The notes: generated by a model not told the origin, from the letters alone. A DNA stretch of 64,000 nt from Campylobacterales bacterium (GCA_024278835.1 JAJRSK010000029.1:62001-126000); one strand, 5' to 3'. Numbered from the stretch's first letter, positions 37,679 to 46,716 are shown. Made by a program: numbers and translations.

Positions 37679-38938
37679 CTAGCAACAGACCCTATTTTTC
37701 CCTTGCTTTTTTGCTTGATACAGATGCACATCTGTCCCTTGTATAAAAACATCAGAACTTAAGTCATCTTCATACTCTTTAACGCCGAAACTACAAGTAA
37801 GTTTAAAGCCTTCTGCAAAACTTAAGGCTTCAACATTTTTACGTATTTTTTCAGCCAATTCTATCGCTTCTGGTTTTTTTGTTTGGGGCAATATGATAGC
37901 AAATTCTTCACCACCCCAGCGCGCAAAGGTATCACTCTCTCGTATACTTTGAGAGACATTATTTGTAAGTGCTACAAGTACTTGATCTCCTATATGATGT
38001 CCGTAGGTGTCATTCACTCTTTTAAAGTCGTCTATATCATATAATATAAGTGAAAATGGCTCCTTATATCGCCTTGATAGTGCTATCTGTTGCTCCAGTA
38101 TCGTATTAAATTTCAATCTATTGGCGATACCTGTCAAGGCATCTGTAGAGGCTGCCACTTCAAATAGCTTGCGTTCATTTTCAAGCTCTGTGATATCCGT
38201 AAAGGAGAGCACAAGATGCCCGCTTTTACCATCTTCTACAGGTGCAACATCCACAACAAACACATAAAGTTCATTGTTGCTTTTAAGTTTCACTTTATGA
38301 ATCATCGTAGGATTATTGATGACAAATTCTTTCCATTCACTATCATCAAAACGACACTGTAAATATCCATCATCTTTCATAAAAGTATCGCATACTTTTT
38401 CATATTTGTTATAAAAATCCGTGATACTTTTAACAGAAAAAAACTCTAAAAACGCTTTGTTTACACTGACTATCTCTGACTCTTCCATAACAAAGACGAT
38501 ATTTCTTTGCGACTCCAACACCGCTTGCAGATAAGACTTATGCTTTAAAACCTCTTCTTTGGAGTTTTGTATATCATCCACCATCTCATTGACTGAGAGT
38601 GCTAACTCTTCAAACTCTCTAAAATATAACTTATTAGTATCAATCTTTTTTAATTTTTTAGAGGCATCCTGAAAGTAGGCATTAAAAAGGGCAAAATGCT
38701 TTTTTAAATCTCTAGCAATCAATCGCGTCACGATAAAGGTAGTGATGATGGCAAAGATAAAAACCAAAAGTAGTTCAATACTTGAAATAGTTGCTAAGTA
38801 GTGAAAAAAAGAATTAGCCCCACCCCTATCAAATATCAGGCTATAAAGCCATAAGGTGAGCAATATAATCAATGAAGAGATAATTACAATAGTAATGTTG
38901 ATAAAGAAAGTGCCAATAATACTTTGCTTAGTTTTCAT
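37679..38938 (-). CDS. Membrane-bound PAS-GGDEF diguanylate cyclase
   Basis: A 419-residue protein with two N-terminal membrane helices (about 8-32 and 50-72) and almost no periplasmic loop, a HAMP-like/coiled-coil linker, a PAS domain (about 135-250, AVLESQRNIVFVMEESEIVSVN) and a GGDEF domain with RWGGEEFAIIL (about 345), the intact active-site form. It should make cyclic-di-GMP at the membrane. An inhibitory RxxD site is not obvious. The gene is monocistronic. With the HD-GYP protein at 17640 it gives the window both synthesis and breakdown of cyclic-di-GMP. Confidence 0.9.
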   Translation of the reverse strand: MKTKQSIIGTFFINITIVIISSLIILLTLWLYSLIFDRGGANSFFHYLATISSIELLLVFIFAIITTFIVTRLIARDLKKHFALFNAYFQDASKKLKKIDTNKLYFREFEELALSVNEMVDDIQNSKEEVLKHKSYLQAVLESQRNIVFVMEESEIVSVNKAFLEFFSVKSITDFYNKYEKVCDTFMKDDGYLQCRFDDSEWKEFVINNPTMIHKVKLKSNNELYVFVVDVAPVEDGKSGHLVLSFTDITELENERKLFEVAASTDALTGIANRLKFNTILEQQIALSRRYKEPFSLILYDIDDFKRVNDTYGHHIGDQVLVALTNNVSQSIRESDTFARWGGEEFAIILPQTKKPEAIELAEKIRKNVEALSFAEGFKLTCSFGVKEYEDDLSSDVFIQGTDVHLYQAKKQGKNRVCC

Positions 38939-39012
38939 AGTGAAACATTATAGTTAAAAGAGTCTAAAAAAGTTAATATTTTATACTAGATTTTACCAAA
39001 AAAGGTGTTTAG

Positions 39013-39033
39013 CTAGAAAAAAGTCCTTTCTAG
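39013..39033 (-). terminator. Probable terminator of the atpB unit
   Basis: CTAGAAA at 39013-39019 pairs with TTTCTAG at 39027-39033. Read on the minus strand it comes 18 bases after the stop of the small membrane-protein gene, preceded and interrupted by T-runs. It is a modest seven-pair stem. Confidence 0.45.
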
Positions 39034-39050
39034 ATAAAAAAATAGATGTT

Positions 39051-39308
39051 TTATTTGTTATCTAAAAGTTCTCTTAAGAGTTTGGTTTGTTCTTTGGCTT
39101 CTAAGAGTGCTTCTTCTTGGGTGTGTGCCATCTCAAAAAAGACCACCATAAAAAGGCCGATAGTGGCACCAAAAAAACCACCAATAAGCGCGACAATAAG
39201 TCCAAAAGGGTAAAAAAGTGTAAAGAAAAGGTAAGCCCCAACGATAACGACACCCCAAGAGGCACCCTGCATGAAGCTTACCAAAGAATCAAAATTCTTA
39301 CGTATCAT
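39051..39308 (-). CDS. Small two-helix membrane protein next to atpB
   Basis: The 85-residue product has two hydrophobic helices (about 18-34 and 38-58) and a charged C-terminal coiled tail (EEALLEAKEQTKLLRELL). A short membrane protein beside atpB is a recurring arrangement in Campylobacterota. A role in F0 assembly, like AtpI, is possible but not shown. The ATG at 39308 lies inside a TATCATGATA palindrome located in the six-base gap after the atpB stop, so the palindrome supplies the start codon. It is probably translated by coupling to atpB. Confidence 0.78.
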   Translation of the reverse strand: MIRKNFDSLVSFMQGASWGVVIVGAYLFFTLFYPFGLIVALIGGFFGATIGLFMVVFFEMAHTQEEALLEAKEQTKLLRELLDNK

Positions 39309-39314
39309 GATAGC

Positions 39315-40013
39315 TTAGTGACCCTCGTCAATTTGCACAGCACCTGCTAGATACACATAGGTCAAAATCATAAAGATAAAGGCTTGTAAAAGTGCTGAAA
39401 ATGTTAAAAGCGCAAATGGTGCGAGAGGTGCGATAAAAGGCACAAGCATCAAGATAACAGCAAGAAAGAGATCATCACCCTTGATATTACCAAAAAGTCT
39501 AAATGAGAGTGAAATGATTCTTGAGATATGAGAAACCACTTCGATAGGAAACATAAATAGTGTCATGATAAACTTCACAACAGGGTTCATATCACCTAAG
39601 TGTACAAAAGATGAAAAGTACTTGATAACACCATGATTCTTGATACCTTCATAGTTATAGTAAACAAATACAATAAGCGCTAAAGCAAGCGTAAAGTTGA
39701 TGTTACCCGTAGGTGATTCAAAACCAGGAATGATTCCCATCACATTGGCGATAAAAACAAAGATACCGATAGTTGCAACGATTGGTAGGTAATGTCTAGC
39801 CTTCTCTTCACCGATGACATCTTTACCCATAGCGATAACGCCTTCTAAAAAAGCCTCCATTACATTTTGCGCGCCTTTTGGTACGATTTGCAATGATGAT
39901 GTAGCCAATTTAGCGATCAAGACAGCGAGACCTGCAGCTAGAAGCGTATGTGTGATTAAAATATAAGCGTGATTGTGGGAGATAACCCCAAAGAAAGTAA
40001 AAATCTCATTCAT
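39315..40013 (-). CDS. atpB: F0F1 ATP synthase subunit a
   Basis: The 232-residue protein is the membrane subunit forming the proton half-channels against the c-ring. Helices are evident throughout. The key arginine is in [14 protein letters not shown] (about residue 170), the counterpart of E. coli Arg210. The late stretch [17 protein letters not shown] contains the conserved Gln and Tyr. In this phylum atpB is usually apart from the main atp operon, and no other ATP synthase gene appears here. The ATG at 40013 is used. Confidence 0.96.
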   Translation of the reverse strand: MNEIFTFFGVISHNHAYILITHTLLAAGLAVLIAKLATSSLQIVPKGAQNVMEAFLEGVIAMGKDVIGEEKARHYLPIVATIGIFVFIANVMGIIPGFESPTGNINFTLALALIVFVYYNYEGIKNHGVIKYFSSFVHLGDMNPVVKFIMTLFMFPIEVVSHISRIISLSFRLFGNIKGDDLFLAVILMLVPFIAPLAPFALLTFSALLQAFIFMILTYVYLAGAVQIDEGH

Positions 40014-40074
40014 GGTACGAGGATTCCTTTTGTAATTTTATGCGTGATTTTATCTAAAAAAAGATTAATTATCG

Positions 40075-40818
40075 CTAAATTGTGCGTTTTTCTTGCCCTA
40101 TTCTATAGAGTGCGAAGTCGTACTTAATGGGGTCATTTTTATCAAAGGTGCGCAATTTTTGTGTGAGTTCCATAACCGCTTTTAAGTCATACTGCTTTCT
40201 TTTAAGTAAGCCTAAAGTACGTGAAACTTTGAAAGTATGGGTATCCAAAGGCAAGAGCAAATCCTTTTTATCGACAGATTTCCACAACCCCATGTCGATA
40301 TTGTCTTCTCGTACCATCCATCTTAGATACATATGCCACCTCTTATAAGCAGAGGTGCTCTTTTTACTAGGTACTTTACCTAGTAAAAAATCATATCCAT
40401 GGCTATCATAATAGTTCAGTTCTCGTAACGCCTCTATCAAAGAAACAAGTCCCTCCATCACATCCTCTTCTTTTTTATAACCCTCATAAAACTTCTCTTC
40501 TAAAGAAAATGCCTCTTTAGCCCGTTTAAGAGTGATAAAAAACGCTGCTACATCTGCTGATTTTTGAAAGCGATAGTAGTATGAAGATAAAGCTTTTTTA
40601 ATATCTTCATCACTCTCTTGAAGTAATGTAAAATCTAGCGAATCCAAAAACTTAACGATTAAACCAGCATTCCCATAAGCAAAAAGCGCACAGACAAGAG
40701 AGATAGTCTCATCATTGTGCCGCTTTGCTATCATGATAGGGTCAGGTTTAGACGCGCTAAGTTCTTCTATGTCGTTTCGTTTTGCAACTTCGATATCTAA
40801 CTTCTCTTTGAGCCACAC
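40075..40818 (-). CDS. TIGR02757 (DUF2400) family protein
   Basis: A 247-residue cytosolic protein whose C-terminal half, LPLDTHTFKVSRTLGLLKR and NDPIKYDFALYRIGQ, marks the TIGR02757/DUF2400 family. The fold resembles helix-hairpin-helix DNA glycosylases, but no activity is established to my knowledge. The start is GTG at 40818, abutting the TAG stop of the ABC permease gene (TAGGTG), so the TTTAGG before it doubles as ribosome site. The co-transcription with a peptide-type permease is not known to be functional. One TATCATGATA copy encodes Ile-Met-Ile near residue 28. Confidence 0.82.
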   Translation of the reverse strand: MWLKEKLDIEVAKRNDIEELSASKPDPIMIAKRHNDETISLVCALFAYGNAGLIVKFLDSLDFTLLQESDEDIKKALSSYYYRFQKSADVAAFFITLKRAKEAFSLEEKFYEGYKKEEDVMEGLVSLIEALRELNYYDSHGYDFLLGKVPSKKSTSAYKRWHMYLRWMVREDNIDMGLWKSVDKKDLLLPLDTHTFKVSRTLGLLKRKQYDLKAVMELTQKLRTFDKNDPIKYDFALYRIGQEKRTI

Positions 40819-41625
40819 CTAAAGGACTTTCTCTTTTTGATTGGTATATGATTGCAAAAAATCAGAGATATTGGAGAGTGCATATATCACCAAAAATATC
40901 ATAAGCCCAGGGAAAAAACTAAGCCACCAAGCGATATCGACTACATCTTTCCCCTCACTCAACACCGAACCCCACGAAATCTGTGGTGGCATGATACCAA
41001 TTCCCAAGAAACTCAGCCCACTCTCTGCCAATATCGCCCCACCTACCCCAAAGGTAAATGAGATAAAAAAGATAGGCGCAAGCAGTGGTGTAAAGTATTT
41101 TAAAATAATCTTCAAACGACTCACACCTGAGAGTTTCAGTATCTTGATAAAGGGTTTAGAAGAGATAGCAAAACTCTCACTTCTAATGAGCCTAGCCATC
41201 CCCATCCATCCTGTTATGGAGATGACGATGATGAGTATCATGATAGAGGCATTCATATACGAAATCAACGCTAAAAGCAGGAAAAAGGTAGGAAAGGTAA
41301 GAAACAAATCTATCATGATAATGATACCTTTATCGACATTGCCCTTGAAAAAACCCGCTGACACCCCGATAATCAAGCCCAAAAATGAGGCTATCATCGC
41401 AGAACCTACACCAATAAGTAGGGAGACTTTTCCACCCTCCATCATCCTTGCAAGCACATCACGCCCTAGCCTGTCTGTCCCCATAAAGTGCTCACTAGAA
41501 GGGGGTAAAAGTATAGACGTTTTGTCCAGTTCAAACGCAGAGAGGGTATAAAAGTAGTCGCCAAAAAAAGAGAATAGCACGATGAGTAGTAGTATCATGA
41601 TACTAATATAAGGAACTTTCAACAC
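40819..41625 (-). CDS. ABC transporter permease, DppC/OppC/NikC type
   Basis: The 268-residue inner-membrane permease has the leading helix and the GTDRLGRDVLARMMEG motif (about 49) of the peptide/nickel importer family, about six helices and the EAA-like loop ending ESGLSFLGIGIMPP (about 210). The partner permease, ATPases and binding protein are not in the window, so the system is scattered or the gene is an orphan; compare YejE-like permeases. The frame opens with GTG at 41625 followed by TTG at 41622; the AAAGG site is better spaced for the TTG. Three TATCATGATA copies lie in the gene, all read as Ile-Met-Ile within membrane helices. Confidence 0.85.
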   Translation of the reverse strand: MLKVPYISIMILLLIVLFSFFGDYFYTLSAFELDKTSILLPPSSEHFMGTDRLGRDVLARMMEGGKVSLLIGVGSAMIASFLGLIIGVSAGFFKGNVDKGIIIMIDLFLTFPTFFLLLALISYMNASIMILIIVISITGWMGMARLIRSESFAISSKPFIKILKLSGVSRLKIILKYFTPLLAPIFFISFTFGVGGAILAESGLSFLGIGIMPPQISWGSVLSEGKDVVDIAWWLSFFPGLMIFLVIYALSNISDFLQSYTNQKEKVL

Positions 41626-41711
41626 TTGCCTTTATCTGTTTTGCTTATTATAGCAGTCAAAGGGTTAAGAAAAAAAGTGTATGATGAAGGCATTAAAATT
41701 TAGGAGAAAAA

Positions 41712-41843
41712 ATGAACAATGCTGTAAAATTTATCATCGCTGCTTTGGTTATCATCGCAGGTGTTTTTATGTTTAAGACATACCAATCAGGCGGATTTGA
41801 AGATATCAAACCAGATACATCCACACAACAAGAGGCACATTAA
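41712..41843 (+). CDS. 43-residue single-helix membrane protein
   Basis: An ATG at 41712 preceded by TAGGAG, nine bases upstream, opens a 43-codon frame: a hydrophobic helix at about 6-20 (VKFIIAALVIIAGVFMF) followed by a short polar tail ending QQEAH. The promoter would lie in 41630-41700, divergent from the permease gene. The strong ribosome site and the clear helix support a real small gene; I do not recognise a family. A large inverted repeat follows 12 bases after the stop and may end its transcript. Confidence 0.62.
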   Translation: MNNAVKFIIAALVIIAGVFMFKTYQSGGFEDIKPDTSTQQEAH

Positions 41844-41855
41844 TTAAGCCTATAT

Positions 41856-41938
41856 GGAGGTGTTTGATTAGAGTGCTTTACGAGGGCAAATCCTCCCTAT
41901 GGTCTGAGCCTCTACAATCACTCTAATCAAACACCTCC
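41856..41938. repeat. Inverted repeat with perfect 20-bp arms and structured 43-nt loop
   Basis: GGAGGTGTTTGATTAGAGTG at 41856-41875 is exactly complementary to 41919-41938. The 43-base loop can itself fold (GAGG at 41882-41885 with CCTC at 41892-41895). The element lies between the convergent 43-codon gene and the DUF2461 gene. It could be a bidirectional terminator, a small structured RNA or the relic of a small mobile element; no flanking duplication is seen. Confidence 0.7.
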
Positions 41939-41947
41939 GCCCCTACT

Positions 41948-42661
41948 TCAAAGATGCAAACTCTTTCCCTTCTCATCTGTTATCTCAAAGGTCAAACTCA
42001 TCGCATATATCCACTCAAATAGTGGCAGTAAATCTTCATATATCTTAAACGCTTTCTCTATCAGTTTATCATGATAAATCATCTCAGGCTTAACACCCTT
42101 ATAAGCAAACATAGCAGCATAAAGACTCAAATGTGCATAAGACATATCTTTATCAAAACCTCTTGGATAGCGTTTATAGTGGGGTTCAGGAAAAGAGTAG
42201 CCCTTTGCTTTGAGGTCTATCATGATAGTCTCCAACTCTTTGGCATGTCCTTCATCCTTGATATATTCACGATAACCAGCCAAGGAGTCTTTAGAAAATC
42301 CCCGTATACCAGAAGCGATAAGTAATTCATCAGGAGAAAAATGCAGATAAAATGAAGCACTTTGAAGCCTCTTGCCACTGCCTCGCCAAAAGACGATACC
42401 AATACGACTTTTAAGGGGTGTTTTGTCTTTACTCAAACGCACATCCCTAAAGATTCGAAACAGAGAACCATTGATTTTTGGGATAGCATTGATGTTGGGA
42501 ACAAGGGCTTGGAGATGCTCACCAAACTCCACAACAAAAGCACGGCTAGGATTTAAGATATAATCATCATAACGATAGCGGTTATCTTCAAACCACTCTT
42601 TGTTGTTGTTTTCTCGAATATCTTGTAAAAAGTCTACACTCTCTTTAGAGAAAAACCGCAT
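41948..42661 (-). CDS. DUF2461 (TIGR02453) family protein
   Basis: The 237-residue cytosolic protein has the family hallmarks NNNKEWFEDNRYRYDDYI (about 18), FRIFRDVRLSKDKTPLKSRIG broken across about residues 68-90, and FYLHFSPDELLIASGIRGF (about 103). Its function is unknown; members are widespread. It starts three bases after purU and ends the leu-purU run. The stop TGA at 41950-41948 is nine bases from the large inverted repeat. Confidence 0.88.
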   Translation of the reverse strand: MRFFSKESVDFLQDIRENNNKEWFEDNRYRYDDYILNPSRAFVVEFGEHLQALVPNINAIPKINGSLFRIFRDVRLSKDKTPLKSRIGIVFWRGSGKRLQSASFYLHFSPDELLIASGIRGFSKDSLAGYREYIKDEGHAKELETIMIDLKAKGYSFPEPHYKRYPRGFDKDMSYAHLSLYAAMFAYKGVKPEMIYHDKLIEKAFKIYEDLLPLFEWIYAMSLTFEITDEKGKSLHL

Positions 42662-42664
42662 TGA

Positions 42665-43498
42665 CTAAAAAATCACCGTCTTGTTTTTATAGACAAAAAG
42701 TCTATCATCAAGGGCTAAGTCAATCGCTTTTGAAAGAACAATTTTTTCTACATTTCGCCCTGCTTTTTGCATATCTCTCCAGCCATATTCATGTGTCACA
42801 CCCACCACATCTTGCGCGATGATTGGTCCTTCATCCAAGTCATCATTGACATAGTGTGCGGTGGCGCCGATGATTTTAACCCCTCGTTGAAAGGCTTGCT
42901 TATAAGGATTTGCCCCGATAAAGGCTGGCAAAAATGAGTGGTGAATGTTGATAATCTTCCCAGCAAAAGGCTTGACAAACGACGGAGTAAGGATACGCAT
43001 ATACTTAGCAAGCACGATGATATCAGGGTTAAACTCATGCAATAGTGCTTTAACTTTATCTTCATGGTCTTCACGTTCTAGATTTTCAGCAGAGACATAA
43101 AAGTAAGGGATATCAAACTTACTAGTTAAATCTCTCAGGCTATCATGATTGGAAATCACCGCCAAGATATTGGCATCCAATTCACCACTATGATATCGAA
43201 TGAGAATATCTCCTAAACAATGTGACTCTTTTGTTGCCATAAGTACTAGATTTTTTTTGCGTCTTGCACCAAGTGCGATATTGGCATCTTCAGGGAGCAT
43301 ACTTGTCAAATCAAATCGCAACTTTTCCAAGTCCACATCACCACTAATCACCGCGCGAAAGAAAAATCTATCATACTCTTTATCCACAAATTCAGAGTTT
43401 TTCTCGATGTTCATCCCATGCTGATAAATCACCTCTGAAAGATGGTAAATCAAGCCTGCCTTATCCGAACAATCCACTTTTAATATATAATGACTCAT
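42665..43498 (-). CDS. purU: Formyltetrahydrofolate deformylase
   Basis: The enzyme hydrolyses 10-formyl-tetrahydrofolate to formate and tetrahydrofolate, balancing one-carbon pools and feeding formate to purine synthesis. The 277-residue product has an N-terminal ACT domain (1-75) and a formyltransferase-like catalytic domain. There, HHSFLPAFIGANPYKQAF (about 195) and the hydrolase Asp in YVNDDLDEGPII (about 225) are conserved. The ATG abuts the TAG stop of the CiaD-like gene, so translation is coupled. Confidence 0.95.
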   Translation of the reverse strand: MSHYILKVDCSDKAGLIYHLSEVIYQHGMNIEKNSEFVDKEYDRFFFRAVISGDVDLEKLRFDLTSMLPEDANIALGARRKKNLVLMATKESHCLGDILIRYHSGELDANILAVISNHDSLRDLTSKFDIPYFYVSAENLEREDHEDKVKALLHEFNPDIIVLAKYMRILTPSFVKPFAGKIINIHHSFLPAFIGANPYKQAFQRGVKIIGATAHYVNDDLDEGPIIAQDVVGVTHEYGWRDMQKAGRNVEKIVLSKAIDLALDDRLFVYKNKTVIF

Positions 43499-43846
43499 CT
43501 ACTTTTTTTCTTCCAATCTCTCTTCTATGGTTGCCAGATAATACTCCAAAAAATTGAGCGTGATATCTAGTTTTGCTTCGATGTTTTTTGTCTCTTCAGC
43601 TTGCAAGCCTTCAAAAAGTACCAATAATCTCTCTTTAGAGTGTTCTAAAAAAACGATTTCATCACTATCACTCTCTTCACACTCCTTGGCTTCTTCTTCT
43701 GGATTTTCCGCTTCTATGCGTGAGAGTATCTCTGCTTCGACTTTCTCTTCTTGTGCTTTGAGCATCTCTTGGGCTCTTACACCATCTTCAACAATTTTCT
43801 CATCTAGTTCTTCTAATGTAGCAAGAATCAACTCTTTTAGTTCCAT
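43499..43846 (-). CDS. CiaD-like acidic coiled-coil protein
   Basis: I choose the ATG at 43846 ([14 protein letters not shown]) over a GTG five codons earlier, because the shorter N-terminus fits the family. The 115-residue product is highly acidic, with a glutamate-rich middle and a conserved C-terminal block FLEHSKERLLVLFEGLQ and LDITLNFLEYYLATIEERL, which I recognise from the CiaD-like domain of Campylobacterota. In Campylobacter jejuni CiaD is a secreted host-cell effector; in an environmental relative the domain more likely has an internal, unknown role. It overlaps the upstream small gene by ten bases, and that pairing also occurs in C. jejuni, from memory. Confidence 0.6.
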   Translation of the reverse strand: MELKELILATLEELDEKIVEDGVRAQEMLKAQEEKVEAEILSRIEAENPEEEAKECEESDSDEIVFLEHSKERLLVLFEGLQAEETKNIEAKLDITLNFLEYYLATIEERLEEKK

Positions 43847-44085
43847 GGTTGTGCTAGCCACCTCTCAAATTGGATATATTGCTCTTTTTTACTCATCCGT
43901 GCAAAATAGTACTTTTTCTTTTGATTCACACCTGTAAAAACACGGCGACTTTGCGTCAATCGCTTCAAGCCCAAAATCGCCGCTTCATTTTCAGGATCTT
44001 CGGCTAAGATATCTTGATAGATTTTGATAGCATCGGCATTGTAGCCTTGCGATTCGTGGATGTTGGCAAGTGTGAGTGTTTTCAT
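43837..44085 (-). CDS. Small TPR-like protein
   Basis: The 82-residue protein starts with one tetratricopeptide-like helix pair ([22 protein letters not shown] and [13 protein letters not shown]) and ends in a basic, aromatic tail ([22 protein letters not shown]). The single TPR unit suggests it binds another protein, perhaps the CiaD-like product encoded directly after it. Its ATG overlaps the leuB stop (ATGA). It is typical of this locus in the phylum but has no known function. Confidence 0.75.
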   Translation of the reverse strand: MKTLTLANIHESQGYNADAIKIYQDILAEDPENEAAILGLKRLTQSRRVFTGVNQKKKYYFARMSKKEQYIQFERWLAQPWN

Positions 44086-45155
44086 CGGTGTGAACAGACG
44101 ATATCCGCGATGATAGAGCCCATCTCTGTAGTAGAACAGACTTCACTAGCCCCAAAAGCAGCGATATCTTTTGTACGATATCCCTCTTTTAAGACTTTCT
44201 CGATAGCCGTATCTATTTTATCCGCTGCCTCCACCTCACCTAGGGCAAAACGCAGCATCATAGAAGCAGAAGAGATAGTCGCCAAAGGATTGGCAATCCC
44301 CTGCCCTGTGATATCAGGAGCAGACCCATGAATCGGCTCATACAAGCCTACCTTGCCACCCACAGAGGCAGAAGGAAGTAGCCCGATAGAGCCAGAAATC
44401 ATGCTTGCTTCATCACTCAAAATATCTCCAAAGATATTGCCCGTGAGCATCACATCAAACTGTTTTGGATCACGCACAAGTTGCATGGCGGCATTGTCCA
44501 CATACATGTGCGTTAGGGCTACCTCAGGATAATCCTTCGCGACCTCTTCTACAGTATCTCTCCATAATTGACTCACTTCCAAGACATTGGCTTTATCAAT
44601 AGAGCAGACTTTTTTGCGTCTTTTCATCGCTGATTCAAAGGCTTCTTTGGCGATGCGTACGATTTCTTCTTTTGTGTAAATCATCGTATTATACGCTCTG
44701 TCTTCCCCTTTTTCTCGAGGCTTTCCAAAGTAAATCCCGCCAGTAAGTTCACGCATCACAAGCAAATCCACACCCTGTACCACTTCAGGCTTTAAAGTGC
44801 TCGCTTCTATCAACTCATCATAGACTTTAACCGGACGGTAGTTCGCATACAATCCAAGTGCCGCGCGTAGTTTCAAAAGTCCACTCTCAGGTCGTTTATC
44901 CCGTGGCAATTTATCCCACTGCTCCCCACCAATTGCCCCAAAAAGTATCGCATCAGCACGCTCACAACCATCAATAGTCTCTTGAGGAAGAGGATCACCT
45001 GTGATATCATAGGCATTGCCACCCATGAGGTACTCATCATATTTTAGTTCAAAATCTGCATTGACTGCTACAGCGTCCAATACTTTTATCGCTTCATCTA
45101 TGATTTCTGGGCCTATGCCATCGCCTTTGATAACGGCTATATTGTATACTTTCAT
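44082..45155 (-). CDS. leuB: 3-isopropylmalate dehydrogenase
   Basis: LeuB oxidises and decarboxylates 3-isopropylmalate to 2-oxoisocaproate with NAD+ in leucine synthesis. The 357-residue product begins with [17 protein letters not shown]. It has the substrate-binding arginines in [18 protein letters not shown] and [15 protein letters not shown], the metal site in [17 protein letters not shown] (about 240) and the NAD loop [18 protein letters not shown] (about 272). It begins one base after leuD. leuC and leuA are absent from the window. Confidence 0.96.
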   Translation of the reverse strand: MKVYNIAVIKGDGIGPEIIDEAIKVLDAVAVNADFELKYDEYLMGGNAYDITGDPLPQETIDGCERADAILFGAIGGEQWDKLPRDKRPESGLLKLRAALGLYANYRPVKVYDELIEASTLKPEVVQGVDLLVMRELTGGIYFGKPREKGEDRAYNTMIYTKEEIVRIAKEAFESAMKRRKKVCSIDKANVLEVSQLWRDTVEEVAKDYPEVALTHMYVDNAAMQLVRDPKQFDVMLTGNIFGDILSDEASMISGSIGLLPSASVGGKVGLYEPIHGSAPDITGQGIANPLATISSASMMLRFALGEVEAADKIDTAIEKVLKEGYRTKDIAAFGASEVCSTTEMGSIIADIVCSHR

Positions 45156-45156
45156 C

Positions 45157-45657
45157 TTAGTTTCCTTCGGCTATTTCAGCTTTTGCGTAGTTTATCAAGC
45201 CACCTACATCTATCAACTCTTGCATAAAAGGAGGAATAGGGGTAAATTTATAATTTTTACCCGTCGTGATATCTTGTATCTCACCCTTTTGCATATCTAT
45301 CATGATAGTGTCTCCTTCGGCTATCTCATCTGCTTGGGGTAGTTCAAAGATAGGTAGTCCCATATTAAACGCATTGCGGTAAAAAATCCGTGCGAAGCTC
45401 TTGGCGATGATGGCTGAAACGCCCACCGCTTTGAGTGCGATAGGGGCATGCTCACGCGAAGAGCCACAACCAAAATTTTCTCCAGCGACGATGACATCAC
45501 CCACACCCACTTTAGTGACAAATTCAGGATCAGCATCTTCCATAGCGTACTTTGCCAAGTGTTCAGGATCTGAACTATTTAAATATCTAGCAGCAATAAT
45601 CAAATCGGTATCGATATTATCACCAAATCTCCAAACTTTTGCGTTTGTGTTACTCAT
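45157..45657 (-). CDS. leuD: 3-isopropylmalate dehydratase small subunit
   Basis: With LeuC it isomerises 2- to 3-isopropylmalate. The 166-residue size is that of the short archaeal/epsilon-type LeuD. Conserved blocks are [17 protein letters not shown] (about 11) and [18 protein letters not shown] (about 58), the swivelling-domain signature. The catalytic Fe-S subunit leuC is not adjacent, which is uncommon since leuCD are often paired; in this group leuC is frequently separate. One palindrome copy encodes Ile-Met-Ile near residue 117. Confidence 0.93.
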   Translation of the reverse strand: MSNTNAKVWRFGDNIDTDLIIAARYLNSSDPEHLAKYAMEDADPEFVTKVGVGDVIVAGENFGCGSSREHAPIALKAVGVSAIIAKSFARIFYRNAFNMGLPIFELPQADEIAEGDTIMIDMQKGEIQDITTGKNYKFTPIPPFMQELIDVGGLINYAKAEIAEGN

Positions 45658-45723
45658 ACTCTTTTCCCCTATATTGGATAATTTTGAGGTATTTTATCTA
45701 AAATTTTCCAAAGTTTGGTAAAA

Positions 45724-46662
45724 CTAAGAAAATAGCGGTGTCTGATTTTCCTCATGCCATGCGAGAATGCCTTCCCATGCCTCCTTGGCATCCTTGGCAA
45801 ACCAAAAGAGTTCTCTATCCTCCGCATCAATCACACCCTCAATCTCCAACACCTCAAAATCAATCACCCTCTCCCAATACTCCTGCCCCACAAAAACCAC
45901 AGGAATAGGCGCAATCTTTCTTGTTTGTATCAAAGTCAATGCCTCAAAAAGTTCATCTAGCGTACCAAATCCACCAGGAAACACAACCAAAGCACAAGAG
46001 CGTTTCAAAAAGTGCATCTTACGGATAGCAAAATAGTAAAAGAGGAAACAGAGTTCTGGCGTGATGTAGGGATTGGGGAACTGTTCATGTGGCAGGGTGA
46101 TGTTTAAGCCTATGGACTTTGCCCCTACTTCATACGCTCCACGATTAGCCGCTTCCATGATACCTGGGCCTCCACCTGTCATCAGGGTGACACGATTGTC
46201 ATTTTTCCCCTTTCCTGCTTTACCAACCAATGTGCCAAACTCTCTAGCCATGGCATAATAACAAGACTTTTCAAGTACCCTCTCGGCTACTTTGAGTCTC
46301 TTTAAAAACACCCTAGAATCAGGCTTATCATGATAGGCTTTCTGCGCCTCTTCTAGCTGTTTAAACGCCCTCTCATGCTCTACGATACGTGTACTACCAT
46401 ACACGACTATTGTCCGTTCTATACCATTTTTCACCAGAGTATTTTCAACTTTAAGATAATCTAATTGTAAACGTGCAGGAAGTGCCGCATCATCAAGTAA
46501 AAAATCACTATCTTCTATCGCCATCTTATACGAAGGACTTTTCATGATAGCATCAAGATTTTTCTGGGCATTGGGGTCTTCAGACGTTGGCTTGGGGTGT
46601 TGCCATGGGAGTTCACAGTGACGCGTGGTTTTGTTGGGTGGTTTTTTGAATGGTTTTTTCAT
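45724..46662 (-). CDS. LOG family protein (Rossmann nucleotide-binding)
   Basis: The product carries both LOG signatures, TGGGPGIMEAANRGAYEVG and FPGGFGTLDELFEALTL, of nucleotide 5'-monophosphate phosphoribohydrolases once annotated as lysine decarboxylases. It is longer at the N-terminus than minimal LOG proteins (about 312 residues), like the epsilon-type TIGR00730 relatives. I place the start at the ATG at 46662, eight bases from AGAGG; ATGs at 46665 and 46680 are in frame. The ribosome site lies inside a perfect hairpin (46667-46694), which may hold translation down. A role in purine nucleotide salvage is inferred. Confidence 0.85.
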   Translation of the reverse strand: MKKPFKKPPNKTTRHCELPWQHPKPTSEDPNAQKNLDAIMKSPSYKMAIEDSDFLLDDAALPARLQLDYLKVENTLVKNGIERTIVVYGSTRIVEHERAFKQLEEAQKAYHDKPDSRVFLKRLKVAERVLEKSCYYAMAREFGTLVGKAGKGKNDNRVTLMTGGGPGIMEAANRGAYEVGAKSIGLNITLPHEQFPNPYITPELCFLFYYFAIRKMHFLKRSCALVVFPGGFGTLDELFEALTLIQTRKIAPIPVVFVGQEYWERVIDFEVLEIEGVIDAEDRELFWFAKDAKEAWEGILAWHEENQTPLFS

Positions 46663-46666
46663 CATA

Positions 46667-46694
46667 CATACCTCTATCATTTTATAGAGGTATG
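46667..46694 (-). promoter_or_regulatory. Hairpin covering the LOG gene ribosome-binding site
   Basis: On the minus strand CATACCTCTAT (46694-46684) pairs perfectly with ATAGAGGTATG (46677-46667) around a six-base loop. The second arm contains AGAGG, the ribosome site of the LOG gene, and the loop holds the alternative ATG at 46680. It is placed to act as a translational switch or thermosensor; it could also end transcription of the gene at 46717 poorly. Confidence 0.5.
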
Positions 46695-46716
46695 CTAGCT
46701 AAATGTTTCTTTTCCT

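Noticed and set aside
41856..41938. tRNA or SRP RNA gene within the large inverted repeat
   Set aside because: There is no TTCRA T-loop, CCA-proximal acceptor pattern or GGAAGCAGCC-like SRP motif; only the pairing is supported.
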